Positions 26,711 through 34,944 of a DNA stretch of 64,000 nucleotides are shown in pieces. The stretch spans positions 37,515 to 101,514 of the forward strand of contig NZ_JAAOEN010000005.1 of assembly GCF_011320225.1 (NCBI RefSeq), read 5' to 3'. Origin of the DNA: Phytoactinopolyspora limicola. GTDB lineage: Bacteria > Actinomycetota > Actinomycetes > Jiangellales > Jiangellaceae. Each line of letters begins with the position of its first letter. Position 1 is the first letter of the stretch. Below the pieces are notes generated by a model. That model made no database searches. It was not told the DNA's origin and was given only the letters and a program-made list of their open reading frames with translations. The translations under genes and the position numbers were made by a program.

Positions 26711-26755
26711 CGACAGGTGATGGAGCGGACCCGTTGCCCGCTCCATCACCTGTCG
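26711..26755. promoter_or_regulatory. 18-bp perfect inverted repeat upstream of the hydroxyproline operon
   Basis: CGACAGGTGATGGAGCGG (26711-26728) and its exact complement (26738-26755) are separated by 9 nt. The hairpin starts 37 nt upstream of the DAO gene start. It sits in the gap between two divergent operons, so it could be an operator, an mRNA leader hairpin or an attenuator. It is not related to either dispersed repeat family. Confidence 0.6.
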
Positions 26756-26763
26756 GAACGCTT

Positions 26764-26783
26764 CGATCCGTGTGATCGGATCG
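26764..26783. promoter_or_regulatory. Short inverted repeat, operator candidate
   Basis: CGATCCG (26764-26770) and CGGATCG (26777-26783) are exact complements with a 6-nt spacer TGTGAT. This size and spacing suit a dimeric HTH regulator such as the GntR or PucR protein encoded nearby; the assignment is speculative. Confidence 0.4.
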
Positions 26784-27141
26784 TTACGGGAGTGGGATCC
26801 TGGGTCGTTCAGTTCGGGTTCGGGTTAGGACTACGCTGCGAGGCAGGTCTCGCCTAAGGAACGGCGGGAACGAGCCGGTGATCGATCGAGTGCGGAACGG
26901 CGGAGGCAGCCCCAATGCGCTGGCATCGGGGTGTGGTGGCACCCGTCGCACGTCCGGTCGGTCGCCGGGTCAGCCCGGCGGACCGTCGGTGAGACCGGCA
27001 GGTGCCCAACGACGGGTCGACGGATCCGGCGCGGGCGCGAACGCACCGGACGGCCTGGCCTGCTCACCGGTAGGTCAGGGAAACACCGCTCTCGGTGGAG
27101 AACCCACCCCGGCTCATACCAAGGACATCGAGGTGAACCCG
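26784..27141 (+). other. Long leader of the peptide-transporter operon
   Basis: No convincing gene was found here, although the reading frame of the binding protein stays open back to 26878. The translated stretch is Gly/Pro/Arg-rich and lacks a signal peptide, so it is treated as a 5-prime leader. Several short hairpins are visible, for example CCCCAATGC with GCATCGGGG around 26912-26940. I considered a riboswitch, but no known consensus could be matched. Confidence 0.45.
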
Positions 27142-28842
27142 ATGCGCGGACGAAGGTTCAGAGCATCCACGATCGCCGATCTCGGCGCGGACCAACCAAG
27201 GAGACGCGTCGCGTTGCCGCTCGCTGTCGGCGCCGCGTTGGCCCTGGTGCTGGCGGCGTGTGGCGGCGACGACAACGGCAATGGCAACGGCGACGACGGT
27301 GGTGACGACAACGGCGCAGCCACCGATGACAACGGCAACGGCAATGGCGACGAGGTCGACACCGCGCTGCCGGTCATCCTCGGCACCACCGACACAGTGA
27401 CCAACGTCGACCCGGCGGGGGCATACGACAAGCCGTCCTGGAACGTCGTCTACAACACCTATCAGCGGCTCCTCGCCGTGCCGCTCGGCGAGACCGACCC
27501 CCAGCCAGACGCCGCCGAAAGCTGCGACTGGGAAGACGACACCACCTTCGTCTGTGTGGTCCGACAAGGCCAGATGTTCGCCGACGACACCGAGTTGACC
27601 GCCGAGAACGTCGTTCACTCGATCGAACGCAACCTCAACATCCAGCACGAGTCCAACGGCTGGGCGCTGCTGTCGGGCATCGAGTCGGTTGAGGCCCGCG
27701 ATGAGTACACGGTGGCCTTCAGCCTGGAGTCGGCGGACGCGGTCTTCCCGTACATTCTGACCACTGGCGCCGCCGCTATCGTCCCGATGAGCTATCCGGC
27801 CGATGAGCTTCAGCCGAACGATCAGGCTTTCGGGTCTGGGCCCTACCAGATCGAGGCGTTCGACACCACGCAGCAGATCCGCCTTGGTGTCAACGAGAAC
27901 TACGCCGGCGACAAACAGGTCAACAACAGTGGCGTCGTGATCCAGTTCTACCAGCAGCCGTCGGCGCTGAAGCAGGCGATCGAGGAAGGCGAAGTGATGA
28001 TCGCCTACCGCAGCCTCGCCGTCACCGACATCGCCGATTTGCAGGAGCGCGGCGCCGATCGGGGCGTGCAGGTGGTCACCGGTGAAGGCACCGAGATCAA
28101 CTACATGGTGCTGCAGACCGGCCGCGAGCCACTGGAAGACCTGGCAATCCGGCAGGCCATCGCCCAGGTCATCGACCGCGAGACGATCGCCGAGTCGGTG
28201 TACCGCGGCACGGTCTCGCCGCTGTACGGCCCGGTGCCCGAGGGTGTGGCCGGCCACGTGCCCAGCTACCTCGACCGGTACGGCGAGCCGGATGTGGATG
28301 AAGCGACGCGTCTGCTCGACGACGCCGGCATCGACACCCCGGTATCGTTCGACCTCTGGTGGATGCCGGACCGCTACGGTGAAGAGATCGGCGACATGTA
28401 CGGCGAGATCCAGCGGCAGCTCGAAGACACGGGTTTGTTCGACGTCAACCTGGAGCAGTTGTCCTGGGCGCAGTACTCGACGACGTTCAGCGACGGAAGT
28501 ATGGACGCCTTCGACCTCGGTTGGTTCCCCGACCACCCGGACCCGTCGAACTACATCACCGGCTTCTACCATTCCGACGAGGACACCAACTTCCTCAACA
28601 ACGGCTTCGCCAACGACGAGATGGATGACCTGATCAACACCATCCTCACCGACACCGACCAGGACGCCCGGGTCGCCGCGGTGGAACGGGCTTCGGAGAT
28701 CGTCGCCGAGGAGGTTCCGGTGATCCAGCTGTGGCAGCGTGACCAGATCGCGGCCATCCGGGACGGTGTCACCGGTGTCGAGGAAACTCTCGACCCGTCG
28801 TTCATCTTCTACTACAACGTCGTGTCAGGAGTGGCCGACTAA
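27142..28842 (+). CDS. Peptide ABC transporter substrate-binding lipoprotein (family 5)
   Basis: The ATG at 27142 is preceded by a GAGGTG (27130-27135) and gives a 566-aa lipoprotein with lipobox LAAC (Cys40). A striking low-complexity Gly/Asp/Asn linker (about 41-75) leads into a family-5 (DppA/OppA) fold with VFACVVRQGQMFADDTELTAENV-like core and a C-terminal VPVIQLWQRDQIAAIRDGV. These proteins capture di- or oligopeptides for the permeases downstream. Placement opposite the hydroxyproline operon suggests uptake of proline- or hydroxyproline-containing peptides, which is inference. Confidence 0.9.
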   Translation: MRGRRFRASTIADLGADQPRRRVALPLAVGAALALVLAACGGDDNGNGNGDDGGDDNGAATDDNGNGNGDEVDTALPVILGTTDTVTNVDPAGAYDKPSWNVVYNTYQRLLAVPLGETDPQPDAAESCDWEDDTTFVCVVRQGQMFADDTELTAENVVHSIERNLNIQHESNGWALLSGIESVEARDEYTVAFSLESADAVFPYILTTGAAAIVPMSYPADELQPNDQAFGSGPYQIEAFDTTQQIRLGVNENYAGDKQVNNSGVVIQFYQQPSALKQAIEEGEVMIAYRSLAVTDIADLQERGADRGVQVVTGEGTEINYMVLQTGREPLEDLAIRQAIAQVIDRETIAESVYRGTVSPLYGPVPEGVAGHVPSYLDRYGEPDVDEATRLLDDAGIDTPVSFDLWWMPDRYGEEIGDMYGEIQRQLEDTGLFDVNLEQLSWAQYSTTFSDGSMDAFDLGWFPDHPDPSNYITGFYHSDEDTNFLNNGFANDEMDDLINTILTDTDQDARVAAVERASEIVAEEVPVIQLWQRDQIAAIRDGVTGVEETLDPSFIFYYNVVSGVAD

Positions 28843-28853
28843 GAGACCGCGCA

Positions 28854-28918
28854 GAATGGGCATCGTCGGGTTCGCGGGCCCGGGCATCCTGCCCCGCTCA
28901 CTACCCGACGCCCCATTC
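28854..28918. terminator. Imperfect hairpin after the peptide-binding gene
   Basis: GAATGGGCATCGTCGGG (28854-28870) pairs with CCCGACGCCCCATTC (28904-28918), with a 2-nt bulge. Lying 12 nt after the stop, it may cause partial termination so that the binding protein is made in excess over the permeases, a common arrangement. Confidence 0.5.
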
Positions 28919-29071
28919 CGCGTGGCCTCCAAGGCCGCGACTGTCTCGGCGAACATGAATCCCTCAGATCGTGCCGGCCGGTGCGTACCTGCCAGCAGAC
29001 GGGCTCGTCGGTCGCCATCCGAGTCCCCGTCCGCTCGGCGGGTGGTGTCGGCCGGCACGATCACGTGCGGG

Positions 29072-29095
29072 GTGCCGCGTAGCCTGACGCGGCAC
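29072..29095 (+). other. 9-bp hairpin before the first permease gene
   Basis: GTGCCGCGT and ACGCGGCAC enclose AGCCTG, 26 nt upstream of the TTG start. It may be an mRNA processing or stability element. The remainder of the 278-nt gap 28843-29120 shows no gene. Confidence 0.45.
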
Positions 29096-29120
29096 CGTTG
29101 ACTGGAAGGCTGGTGTTCGG

Positions 29121-30152
29121 TTGTCGACTCGCACCTCGGGGTCGCTGCGCACGTACTTGTTGACCCGGGTACTGCTCTTCGTCCCGCAGGTTCTGGTGAT
29201 CCTGACGATCGTGTTCATCCTCATGCGGGTGGCGCCCGGTGACCCCATCAGCGTCGCTCTCGGCGGCCAACGGACCCCTGAGCAACTCGCCGAGCTACGC
29301 GCCGCGGCTGGATACGATCGATCGATCTTCGTCCAGTACTGGGAATACATCACCGGGATCTTCACTCTCGACTTCGGTCACACCATCATCGACAACCGTC
29401 CCGTGACGCAGATCTTCACGGTCAACGGCGGCGCGACGCTGACCCTCACGGCGGCGGCGTTCCTGGTGGCGATGGTGGTTGGTGTCCCGCTGGGGTTGCT
29501 CGCCGGCAGGTTCCGGGACACCCCGTTCGACGCTTCCCTGCGGGTGTTCGGCATCCTCACCTACGCCGCCCCCGTGTTCTTCCTCGGGCTGTTGTTCCAA
29601 CTCGCTTTCGCCCGAGGGCTCGGGTGGTTGCCATCAAGCTCCCAAGCCAGCCCGATCGTGCTGGCCACGGTGGAATCACGAACCAACATCTTCCTCGTGG
29701 ACGCCCTGCTCGCCGGAGATACCAGCGCCTTCTGGAACGGGGTTCAACACCTGATCCTTCCGGCGCTCACGCTCGGACTGCTCTTGTCGGGGATCTTCAT
29801 GCGGATCATCCGGATCAACCTGATCCAGACGCTGCGCAGCGACTACGTCGAGGCGGCGCGGTCGCGTGGCATACCCGAACGGAAGGTGGTCATTCAGCAT
29901 GCCTTCCGCAACGCCATGGTGCCGTTCGTGACGATCCTCGGGCTGCAAGTGGCGTTGCTGATGGGAGGGGCGATCCTGACCGAACAGACCTTCAACTGGA
30001 ACGGAATCGGTAGCCAGCTCGTGCGGTATCTGGAAAACCGCGACTACGTAGCCGTGCAGGGTGTCATCACGCTGTTCGCACTGGTCGTGGTCACGGCGTC
30101 GTTGTTGATCGACATCATCAACGCGATCATCGACCCGAGGGTGAGGTACTGA
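29121..30152 (+). CDS. Peptide ABC transporter permease (DppB type)
   Basis: The 343-aa protein has the DppB layout: an N-terminal transmembrane helix (about 12-35) with VLLFVPQVLVILTIVFILMRVAPGDP, an extracellular loop, five more helices and the EAA loop DYVEAARSRGIPERKVVIQHAFRNA. It uses a TTG start at 29121 with GAAGG upstream; its stop overlaps the next ATG by one base (TGATG). It forms the membrane channel with the DppC-type partner. Confidence 0.92.
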   Translation: MSTRTSGSLRTYLLTRVLLFVPQVLVILTIVFILMRVAPGDPISVALGGQRTPEQLAELRAAAGYDRSIFVQYWEYITGIFTLDFGHTIIDNRPVTQIFTVNGGATLTLTAAAFLVAMVVGVPLGLLAGRFRDTPFDASLRVFGILTYAAPVFFLGLLFQLAFARGLGWLPSSSQASPIVLATVESRTNIFLVDALLAGDTSAFWNGVQHLILPALTLGLLLSGIFMRIIRINLIQTLRSDYVEAARSRGIPERKVVIQHAFRNAMVPFVTILGLQVALLMGGAILTEQTFNWNGIGSQLVRYLENRDYVAVQGVITLFALVVVTASLLIDIINAIIDPRVRY

Positions 30153-31234
30153 TGGCTACCGCAGCGGTTCCTCCGCCGAGCGACATGGGTGACGTGGGCG
30201 GCGGTCGGGGGCGCACTCGGCTCCGGCGTTTCCTCAGCGGCATCGCCCGGCCCTACCGGAACTCCCACGGCGTAGGCCGGTTCATGCTGATCAGCGGAAC
30301 CGTGCTGGTCTGTTTGATGCTGGTGATGGCGGTGTTCTCACCGCTGATCGCACCATACGGGTTCTCACAGGTCGCCGACGCCACCGGTGAAAGGTTCGGC
30401 AATCACCTCGAACCCGGCGGCGACCACTGGTTCGGGACCAGTACGCAGGGATTCGACGTATTCAGCCGGGTGGTCTGGGGCGCCCGGACCGCCGTCACGG
30501 TGGTTCTGCTCGCGCTGGCGTTCTCGCTGTTCATCGGGGTGCTTCTGGGCCTGCTGGCCGGCTTCATCGGCCGCTGGGTGGACCGCGTACTCGTCATGAT
30601 CATGGATTCGCTCTACGCCCTGCCGGCCCTGCTGCTGGCCATCGTCGTCGCCTTCCTGCTCGCCGAGCACGTCGGCGGGGGCACGGCGACAGCGGCGTTG
30701 GCGATCACCGCTGTCTACATCCCTCAGTACTTCCGGGTGGTACGCGCGGCGACGATCAGCGCGAAGGAACAGACCTACGTCGAGGCGGCTCGAGCCATGG
30801 GCGCTCGGCCCATCACCATCATGCTCAGGTACCTGCTGTCCAACGTGGTCCAAAGTGTGCCGGTCATCGCCACCCTCAACGCGGCCGACGCGATCCTGAC
30901 GCTGGCCGGTCTCGGCTTCCTCGGTTATGGCATCCAGCCCACCGAGGCATCCGAATGGGGATACGACCTGCAGCGGGCGGTGGCCGACGCGGGCACCGGC
31001 ATCTGGTGGACCGGCCTATTCCCCGGTCTCGCCATCGTCTTGCTGGTTATGGGGTTGACGTTGATGGGTGAAGGCCTGAACGAGACGATGAACCCAGCCA
31101 TCCGGGTGCGGCGCCTGGTGTCCATCACCATGCCGAGCATCGACCGGGCAACAGCCCGGCGCGACGACGCCGCCGGCGGCACGGCCGGCACCACCGGTTC
31201 CGTCGACGACCTCAGGAAGGGTGATGTGAGGTGA
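30152..31234 (+). CDS. Peptide ABC transporter permease (DppC type)
   Basis: A 360-aa permease with an N-terminal cytoplasmic stretch, the DppC-type segment APYGFSQ near the first helix, the HWFGTSTQGFDVFSRVVWGARTA block and the EAA loop TYVEAARAMGARPITIMLRYLLSNV. The last 40 residues are hydrophilic and Arg/Gly/Ala-rich. Its stop overlaps the GTG start of the ATPase gene (GTGA), so the operon is translationally coupled. Confidence 0.92.
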   Translation: MATAAVPPPSDMGDVGGGRGRTRLRRFLSGIARPYRNSHGVGRFMLISGTVLVCLMLVMAVFSPLIAPYGFSQVADATGERFGNHLEPGGDHWFGTSTQGFDVFSRVVWGARTAVTVVLLALAFSLFIGVLLGLLAGFIGRWVDRVLVMIMDSLYALPALLLAIVVAFLLAEHVGGGTATAALAITAVYIPQYFRVVRAATISAKEQTYVEAARAMGARPITIMLRYLLSNVVQSVPVIATLNAADAILTLAGLGFLGYGIQPTEASEWGYDLQRAVADAGTGIWWTGLFPGLAIVLLVMGLTLMGEGLNETMNPAIRVRRLVSITMPSIDRATARRDDAAGGTAGTTGSVDDLRKGDVR

Positions 31235-32253
31235 CCGAGCCGGTTCTCTCGGTACGCGAGTTACGGGTCTGGTATGGCACCGAACACGGCCCGGCACGCG
31301 CTGTCGACGGTGTGACGTTCGACCTGCGGCCGGGTGAGGTGCTGGGTCTTGTGGGTGAGTCCGGCTGTGGGAAATCCACGCTGGGCCGTGGTGTGCTGGG
31401 GCTGTTGCCGCGAGGCGCACACCTCGACGGTGAGGTGATCTACCAGGACCGCAACCTCGTCGAGGCCAGCGCGCGAGAAATCCAGCGGCTGCGGGGCCCG
31501 GAACTCGGACTGATCTTCCAGGAGCCCCTCACTCGGTTGAACCCGCTGCTGCGCATCAGCGAGCACTTCGAGGAGACCCTGAAGGCACACGAACCCGACC
31601 TGCCGAAGGGCGAGGCCAAACACCGCAGCATCGAGGTGCTGCGAGCGATGGGCATCCCGCCCACCAGGTACCGCGCCTACCCGCACGAATTCTCCGGTGG
31701 CATGCGGCAACGGATCATGATCGCGCTGGCGTTGGTGCTGCGGCCGGCATTCGTCGTCGCCGACGAACCCACCACCGCGCTGGACGTTCTGGTGGAAGCT
31801 CAAATCATCGGCATCCTCGCCGACCTTCGACGTAACTTCGACACGTCGCTCCTGTTCATCACCCACAACCTGGGCATCGTGGCGGAGGCCTGTGACCGTG
31901 TCGCGGTGATGTACGCCGGGCGGATCGTCGAGCAGGGGCCGGTCAATGACGTCTTCGCTCGACCCCAGCATCCCTACACGCAGGAATTGCTCCGCTCGAC
32001 GATCTCCCTGTCGACGACCGGCCTGCACTACATCCCCGGTGCACCACCGGACCTGATCAATCCACCATCCGGCTGTCGATTCCATCCGCGCTGCCCCAAA
32101 GCCATGCAGGTGTGCCCACAGCGGTTCCCCGAGCGGGTGCCGGTAGGACCACAGACGGTCGAATGCTGGCTGCACGGCCCGGACGAACTCATGCCGGACG
32201 GCGGCCGGGAAATCCTGGTGCGGGAGGAGATCACCGTTGCCGACGAAGCCTGA
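31231..32253 (+). CDS. Peptide ABC transporter ATPase (DppD type)
   Basis: The 340-aa ATPase has Walker A GESGCGKST (42-50), signature FSGGMRQR, Walker B FVVADEP followed by TTALDV, and the switch FITHNLG. The C-terminal OPP/DPP domain carries the Cys-containing motif GCRFHPRCPKAMQVC found in peptide-type ATPases, which in some members coordinates an iron-sulfur cluster. The GTG start overlaps the upstream stop. It forms a heterodimer with the ATPase at 32237 to power peptide import. Confidence 0.92.
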   Translation: MTEPVLSVRELRVWYGTEHGPARAVDGVTFDLRPGEVLGLVGESGCGKSTLGRGVLGLLPRGAHLDGEVIYQDRNLVEASAREIQRLRGPELGLIFQEPLTRLNPLLRISEHFEETLKAHEPDLPKGEAKHRSIEVLRAMGIPPTRYRAYPHEFSGGMRQRIMIALALVLRPAFVVADEPTTALDVLVEAQIIGILADLRRNFDTSLLFITHNLGIVAEACDRVAVMYAGRIVEQGPVNDVFARPQHPYTQELLRSTISLSTTGLHYIPGAPPDLINPPSGCRFHPRCPKAMQVCPQRFPERVPVGPQTVECWLHGPDELMPDGGREILVREEITVADEA

Positions 32254-33574
32254 CATCCAGCCCACTGCGGAGGGCACCGATCAGGATGTCCTCATGGAGA
32301 TGCGGGACCTCGAGGTCCACTTCGATCTGCGGTCCAGCGCCCTGGCTCGCCTCCTCGGCAGCGCCGGCGAGACGGTGAAGGCCGTCGACGGTGTCAACGT
32401 ACTGCTGCGCCGTGGTGAGGTGCTCGGACTCGTTGGTGAGTCCGGCAGCGGCAAGACGACGCTGGGCCGGGCGTTGCTCGGACTGGTGCGCCCCACGTCG
32501 GGACAGATCCGTTATGGTGCCGACGACCTCGCCTCGTTGCCCCAGCGGCGGCTGCGTGTGCTCCGGCGGCGGCTGCAGATGGTGTTCCAGGACCCCCATG
32601 CCGCTCTCAACCCGACCATGGATCTCCGCACCGCTATCGGGCACCCGCTGCGTATCCACGGGCTGGTGTCGTCGCGGGCCGAAGCCCGAGACCGGGTGAT
32701 CGACGCCCTGGAGCGGGTTGGGTTGACGCCGGCCCACCAGTTCTTGGACAAACTGCCGGCTGAGCTGTCCGGCGGGCAGAAGCAGCGAGCAGTGATCGCT
32801 CGGGCCATCATCTGCGGTCCGGAACTACTGGTGGCCGACGAGCCGATCTCGATGCTCGACATGAGTGTTCGGGCGAAGATCCTCGAGCTGATGCTCGATC
32901 TCAAGCGCGAGCTGGATCTCACCTACGTGTACATCACCCACGACCTCGCTACCGCGAAGTTCTTCTGCGACCGGGTCGCCATCATGTACCTGGGCCGGGT
33001 GGTGGAGCTGGGGCCGACCGAGGAGATCTTCGCCGACCCGAAGCACCCGTACACCCGAGCCCTGCTCGGTGCGGTGCCCGACCCGGACCCGGAACGGCGG
33101 GTGCCTCGGGACCTGCCCCGCGGTGAGATCCCCGACGCCGCTGCGCCGCCGCACGGCTGCTCATTCCATCCGCGCTGCCCGCTGGCCTTCGAGCCGTGTG
33201 GCTGGGAGGCGCGCGACCTCCGGGCGATGTTCGAGCGTCGTTGGACCCGCTTGGGCGAGGATGTCTTCGCCAACGAGCAGCCGCTGGTAGCAGCCCTCGA
33301 CGACGTCAAGGTAGGTGACGGCACGGCGCGGATCCGAGTTCCCTCGAACCGCCAGGTGTCCGAACTGGCTGGGTTGATGGAGGAGGCGCAGGCCGAGACC
33401 CCGGACGACCCCTTGTGGCGCGGTGTGGTGGGGGTCGAGACCGATGACGACACCGTCGTGGTCCGGTTCCACGAAGGCAGCGATCCGGGCCTGTTGCGTA
33501 GTGGTGGTGTGGACGTAGCTTGCCACCTGCACGACCCACGGTTGCGCCCCGAAGGAGCAGAACGACGCGGCTGA
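32237..33574 (+). CDS. Peptide ABC transporter ATPase (DppF type) with C-terminal extension
   Basis: Translation from the TTG at 32237 is supported by GGGAGGAG at 32222-32229 and overlaps the previous gene by 17 bases; an internal ATG at 32294 is the alternative. The 445-aa product has Walker A GESGSGKTT (67-75), signature LSGGQKQR, Walker B LLVADEP and the motif GCSFHPRCPLAFEPC. Beyond the usual length of about 330, it has some 110 extra residues, ending VDVACHLHDPRLRPEG. To my recollection this extension typifies an actinobacterial subgroup, and its role is unknown. It is the last transporter gene. Confidence 0.9.
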   Translation: MPTKPDIQPTAEGTDQDVLMEMRDLEVHFDLRSSALARLLGSAGETVKAVDGVNVLLRRGEVLGLVGESGSGKTTLGRALLGLVRPTSGQIRYGADDLASLPQRRLRVLRRRLQMVFQDPHAALNPTMDLRTAIGHPLRIHGLVSSRAEARDRVIDALERVGLTPAHQFLDKLPAELSGGQKQRAVIARAIICGPELLVADEPISMLDMSVRAKILELMLDLKRELDLTYVYITHDLATAKFFCDRVAIMYLGRVVELGPTEEIFADPKHPYTRALLGAVPDPDPERRVPRDLPRGEIPDAAAPPHGCSFHPRCPLAFEPCGWEARDLRAMFERRWTRLGEDVFANEQPLVAALDDVKVGDGTARIRVPSNRQVSELAGLMEEAQAETPDDPLWRGVVGVETDDDTVVVRFHEGSDPGLLRSGGVDVACHLHDPRLRPEGAERRG

Positions 33575-33581
33575 TCGCGGG

Positions 33582-33608
33582 CTGCGCCGACGACGGCCGT
33601 CGGCGCAG
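33582..33608 (+). terminator. Strong hairpin after the Dpp operon
   Basis: CTGCGCCGACG (33582-33592) and its exact complement (33598-33608) enclose a 5-nt loop, 8 nt after the dppF-type stop. No T-tract follows, as is common in actinobacterial terminators. The SDR gene starts 19 nt later, so partial readthrough is possible. Confidence 0.65.
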
Positions 33609-33626
33609 GCTGTTAGCGTCACCGTC

Positions 33627-34406
33627 ATGGATCTGGAGTTAGCCGGGCGGCGCGCCCTCGTCACCGGCAGCAGCGGCGGCATCGGCGCCGCCATCGCGCA
33701 CACGTTGGCCGCGGAAGGATGCGCGGTGCTGGTGCACGGGCGGGACCCGGACGCTGCCCAGCGGGTGGCCAAACGGATCCGCTCATCCGGAGCGGATACG
33801 GGTGTGGTGCTCGGCGACCTGACCCTCGATGGTGTCGCGGACGACGTCGGGTCGGCGGCTAACGCGTTCGGCGTCGACATCCTCGTGAACAATGCCGGCC
33901 CGTTCGCCGAACATGACTGGTGTGGCGCACGCCCACGTGACTGGCTGGCGGCGTTCGAGGCCAATGTGTTGACGGCGGTGCAGGTCACTCAGGCGGTGCT
34001 GCCGGCGATGCAGGAGAACCGGTGGGGGCGGGTGATCAACATCGGTAGCCGTGCGGTCACCACTCCACTGCCCACGATGGTGGAATACTCGGCGGCCAAA
34101 GCCGCGGTCGTCAACATGACGACGAGTCTGGCCCAGCATCTGTCGGGTACCGGTGTCACCGCCAACTGCGTCAGCCCCGGCGTGATCCTCACGCCGTCGT
34201 CGGAAGATCTGCTCCGACGCCGTGCTGGGCGGCGGCTGGATCGTGCCCAGATGGAGGCCGACGCGGTGGGCGCCGCCAACCCATCCGGACGGCTCGGGCG
34301 GGTGGAAGACATCGCCGACGCCGTCACCTTCCTCGCCAGCCCCCGCGCCGGGTACATCAACGGTGTCAATCTCCGGGTAGACGGCGGCGTCACCGGGACC
34401 CCTTGA
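33627..34406 (+). CDS. Short-chain dehydrogenase/reductase
   Basis: The 259-aa SDR has the cofactor motif TGSSGGIGAAI (14-24), NNAG at about 89-92, the catalytic Ser in NIGSRAV, and YSAAK with Tyr and Lys of the active site. Arg47-type charged residues after the second strand (HGRD) hint at NADP(H), but this is not certain. It starts 52 nt after the transporter operon. A role in modifying a keto or hydroxy acid is possible, but the substrate cannot be deduced. Confidence 0.88.
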   Translation: MDLELAGRRALVTGSSGGIGAAIAHTLAAEGCAVLVHGRDPDAAQRVAKRIRSSGADTGVVLGDLTLDGVADDVGSAANAFGVDILVNNAGPFAEHDWCGARPRDWLAAFEANVLTAVQVTQAVLPAMQENRWGRVINIGSRAVTTPLPTMVEYSAAKAAVVNMTTSLAQHLSGTGVTANCVSPGVILTPSSEDLLRRRAGRRLDRAQMEADAVGAANPSGRLGRVEDIADAVTFLASPRAGYINGVNLRVDGGVTGTP

Positions 34407-34444
34407 ACGGCTGCGAGGGCGCACACCTTCGGTAAGGAGGCAGG

Positions 34445-34858
34445 GTGAGGGACTCAGCGGAGGTTCCGGGCGGCGTGGCCGAGCACCTACGCTCGTTGTG
34501 CCTGCGGTTGCCCGAATGCGTCGAGGAGGCCGCCTGGGTCGGTACCCGGTGGCGGGTGGGTACGCGCACCTTCGCCCACGTCGTGCTGGTCGACTCCGGC
34601 TGGCCGCCGGCCTACGCCCGTGCGGTGGGCGCCGACGGGCCCCTCGTCGTGCTCACGTTCTACGCCCCGGATCCGGACGTCGAAGCGCTGAGCAGCTATG
34701 GCCCTCCGTTCTTCCGACCACCGTGGGCGCCCAACATCATGGGGGTCGTGCTCGACCCCGGCACCGACTGGGACGACATCGCCGAACTACTCGTGGAGAG
34801 TTACCGGTTCCGGGCGCCGCGGCGGCTGAGCAGCCAGCTCGAGGATCCCGAACCGTGA
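34445..34858 (+). CDS. MmcQ/YjbR-family protein
   Basis: The 137-aa protein matches the small MmcQ/YjbR (DUF419) fold: an N-terminal helix, ERW-like EEAAWVGTRWRVGTRTFAHVV, then LTFYAPDPDVEAL and a C-terminal WDDIAELLVESYRF helix. Family members are DNA-binding-like in fold but of unknown function. AAGGAGG at 34434-34440 supports the GTG start at 34445. It lies 38 nt after the SDR. Confidence 0.8.
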   Translation: MRDSAEVPGGVAEHLRSLCLRLPECVEEAAWVGTRWRVGTRTFAHVVLVDSGWPPAYARAVGADGPLVVLTFYAPDPDVEALSSYGPPFFRPPWAPNIMGVVLDPGTDWDDIAELLVESYRFRAPRRLSSQLEDPEP

Positions 34859-34944
34859 CCGAACACCGGCACCGTTCGCCGGCCGCGCAGGGCAGGTGAA
34901 ATTCGGTCGACATCGGTCCGGCAGCTGTCCGACACTGACTGTTT

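Noticed and set aside
26784-27141. Possible riboswitch in the leader of the peptide transporter
   Set aside because: Some resemblance to cobalamin-type pieces (AGGCAGGTCTCGCC, GAGCCGGTGA) was noted, but the core conserved boxes could not be found in order. A covariance-model search would decide.
32237-33574. The C-terminal extension of the DppF-type ATPase as a novel fusion
   Set aside because: I recall similar tails on actinobacterial peptide-transport ATPases, so it is noted in the annotation and not listed as a finding.
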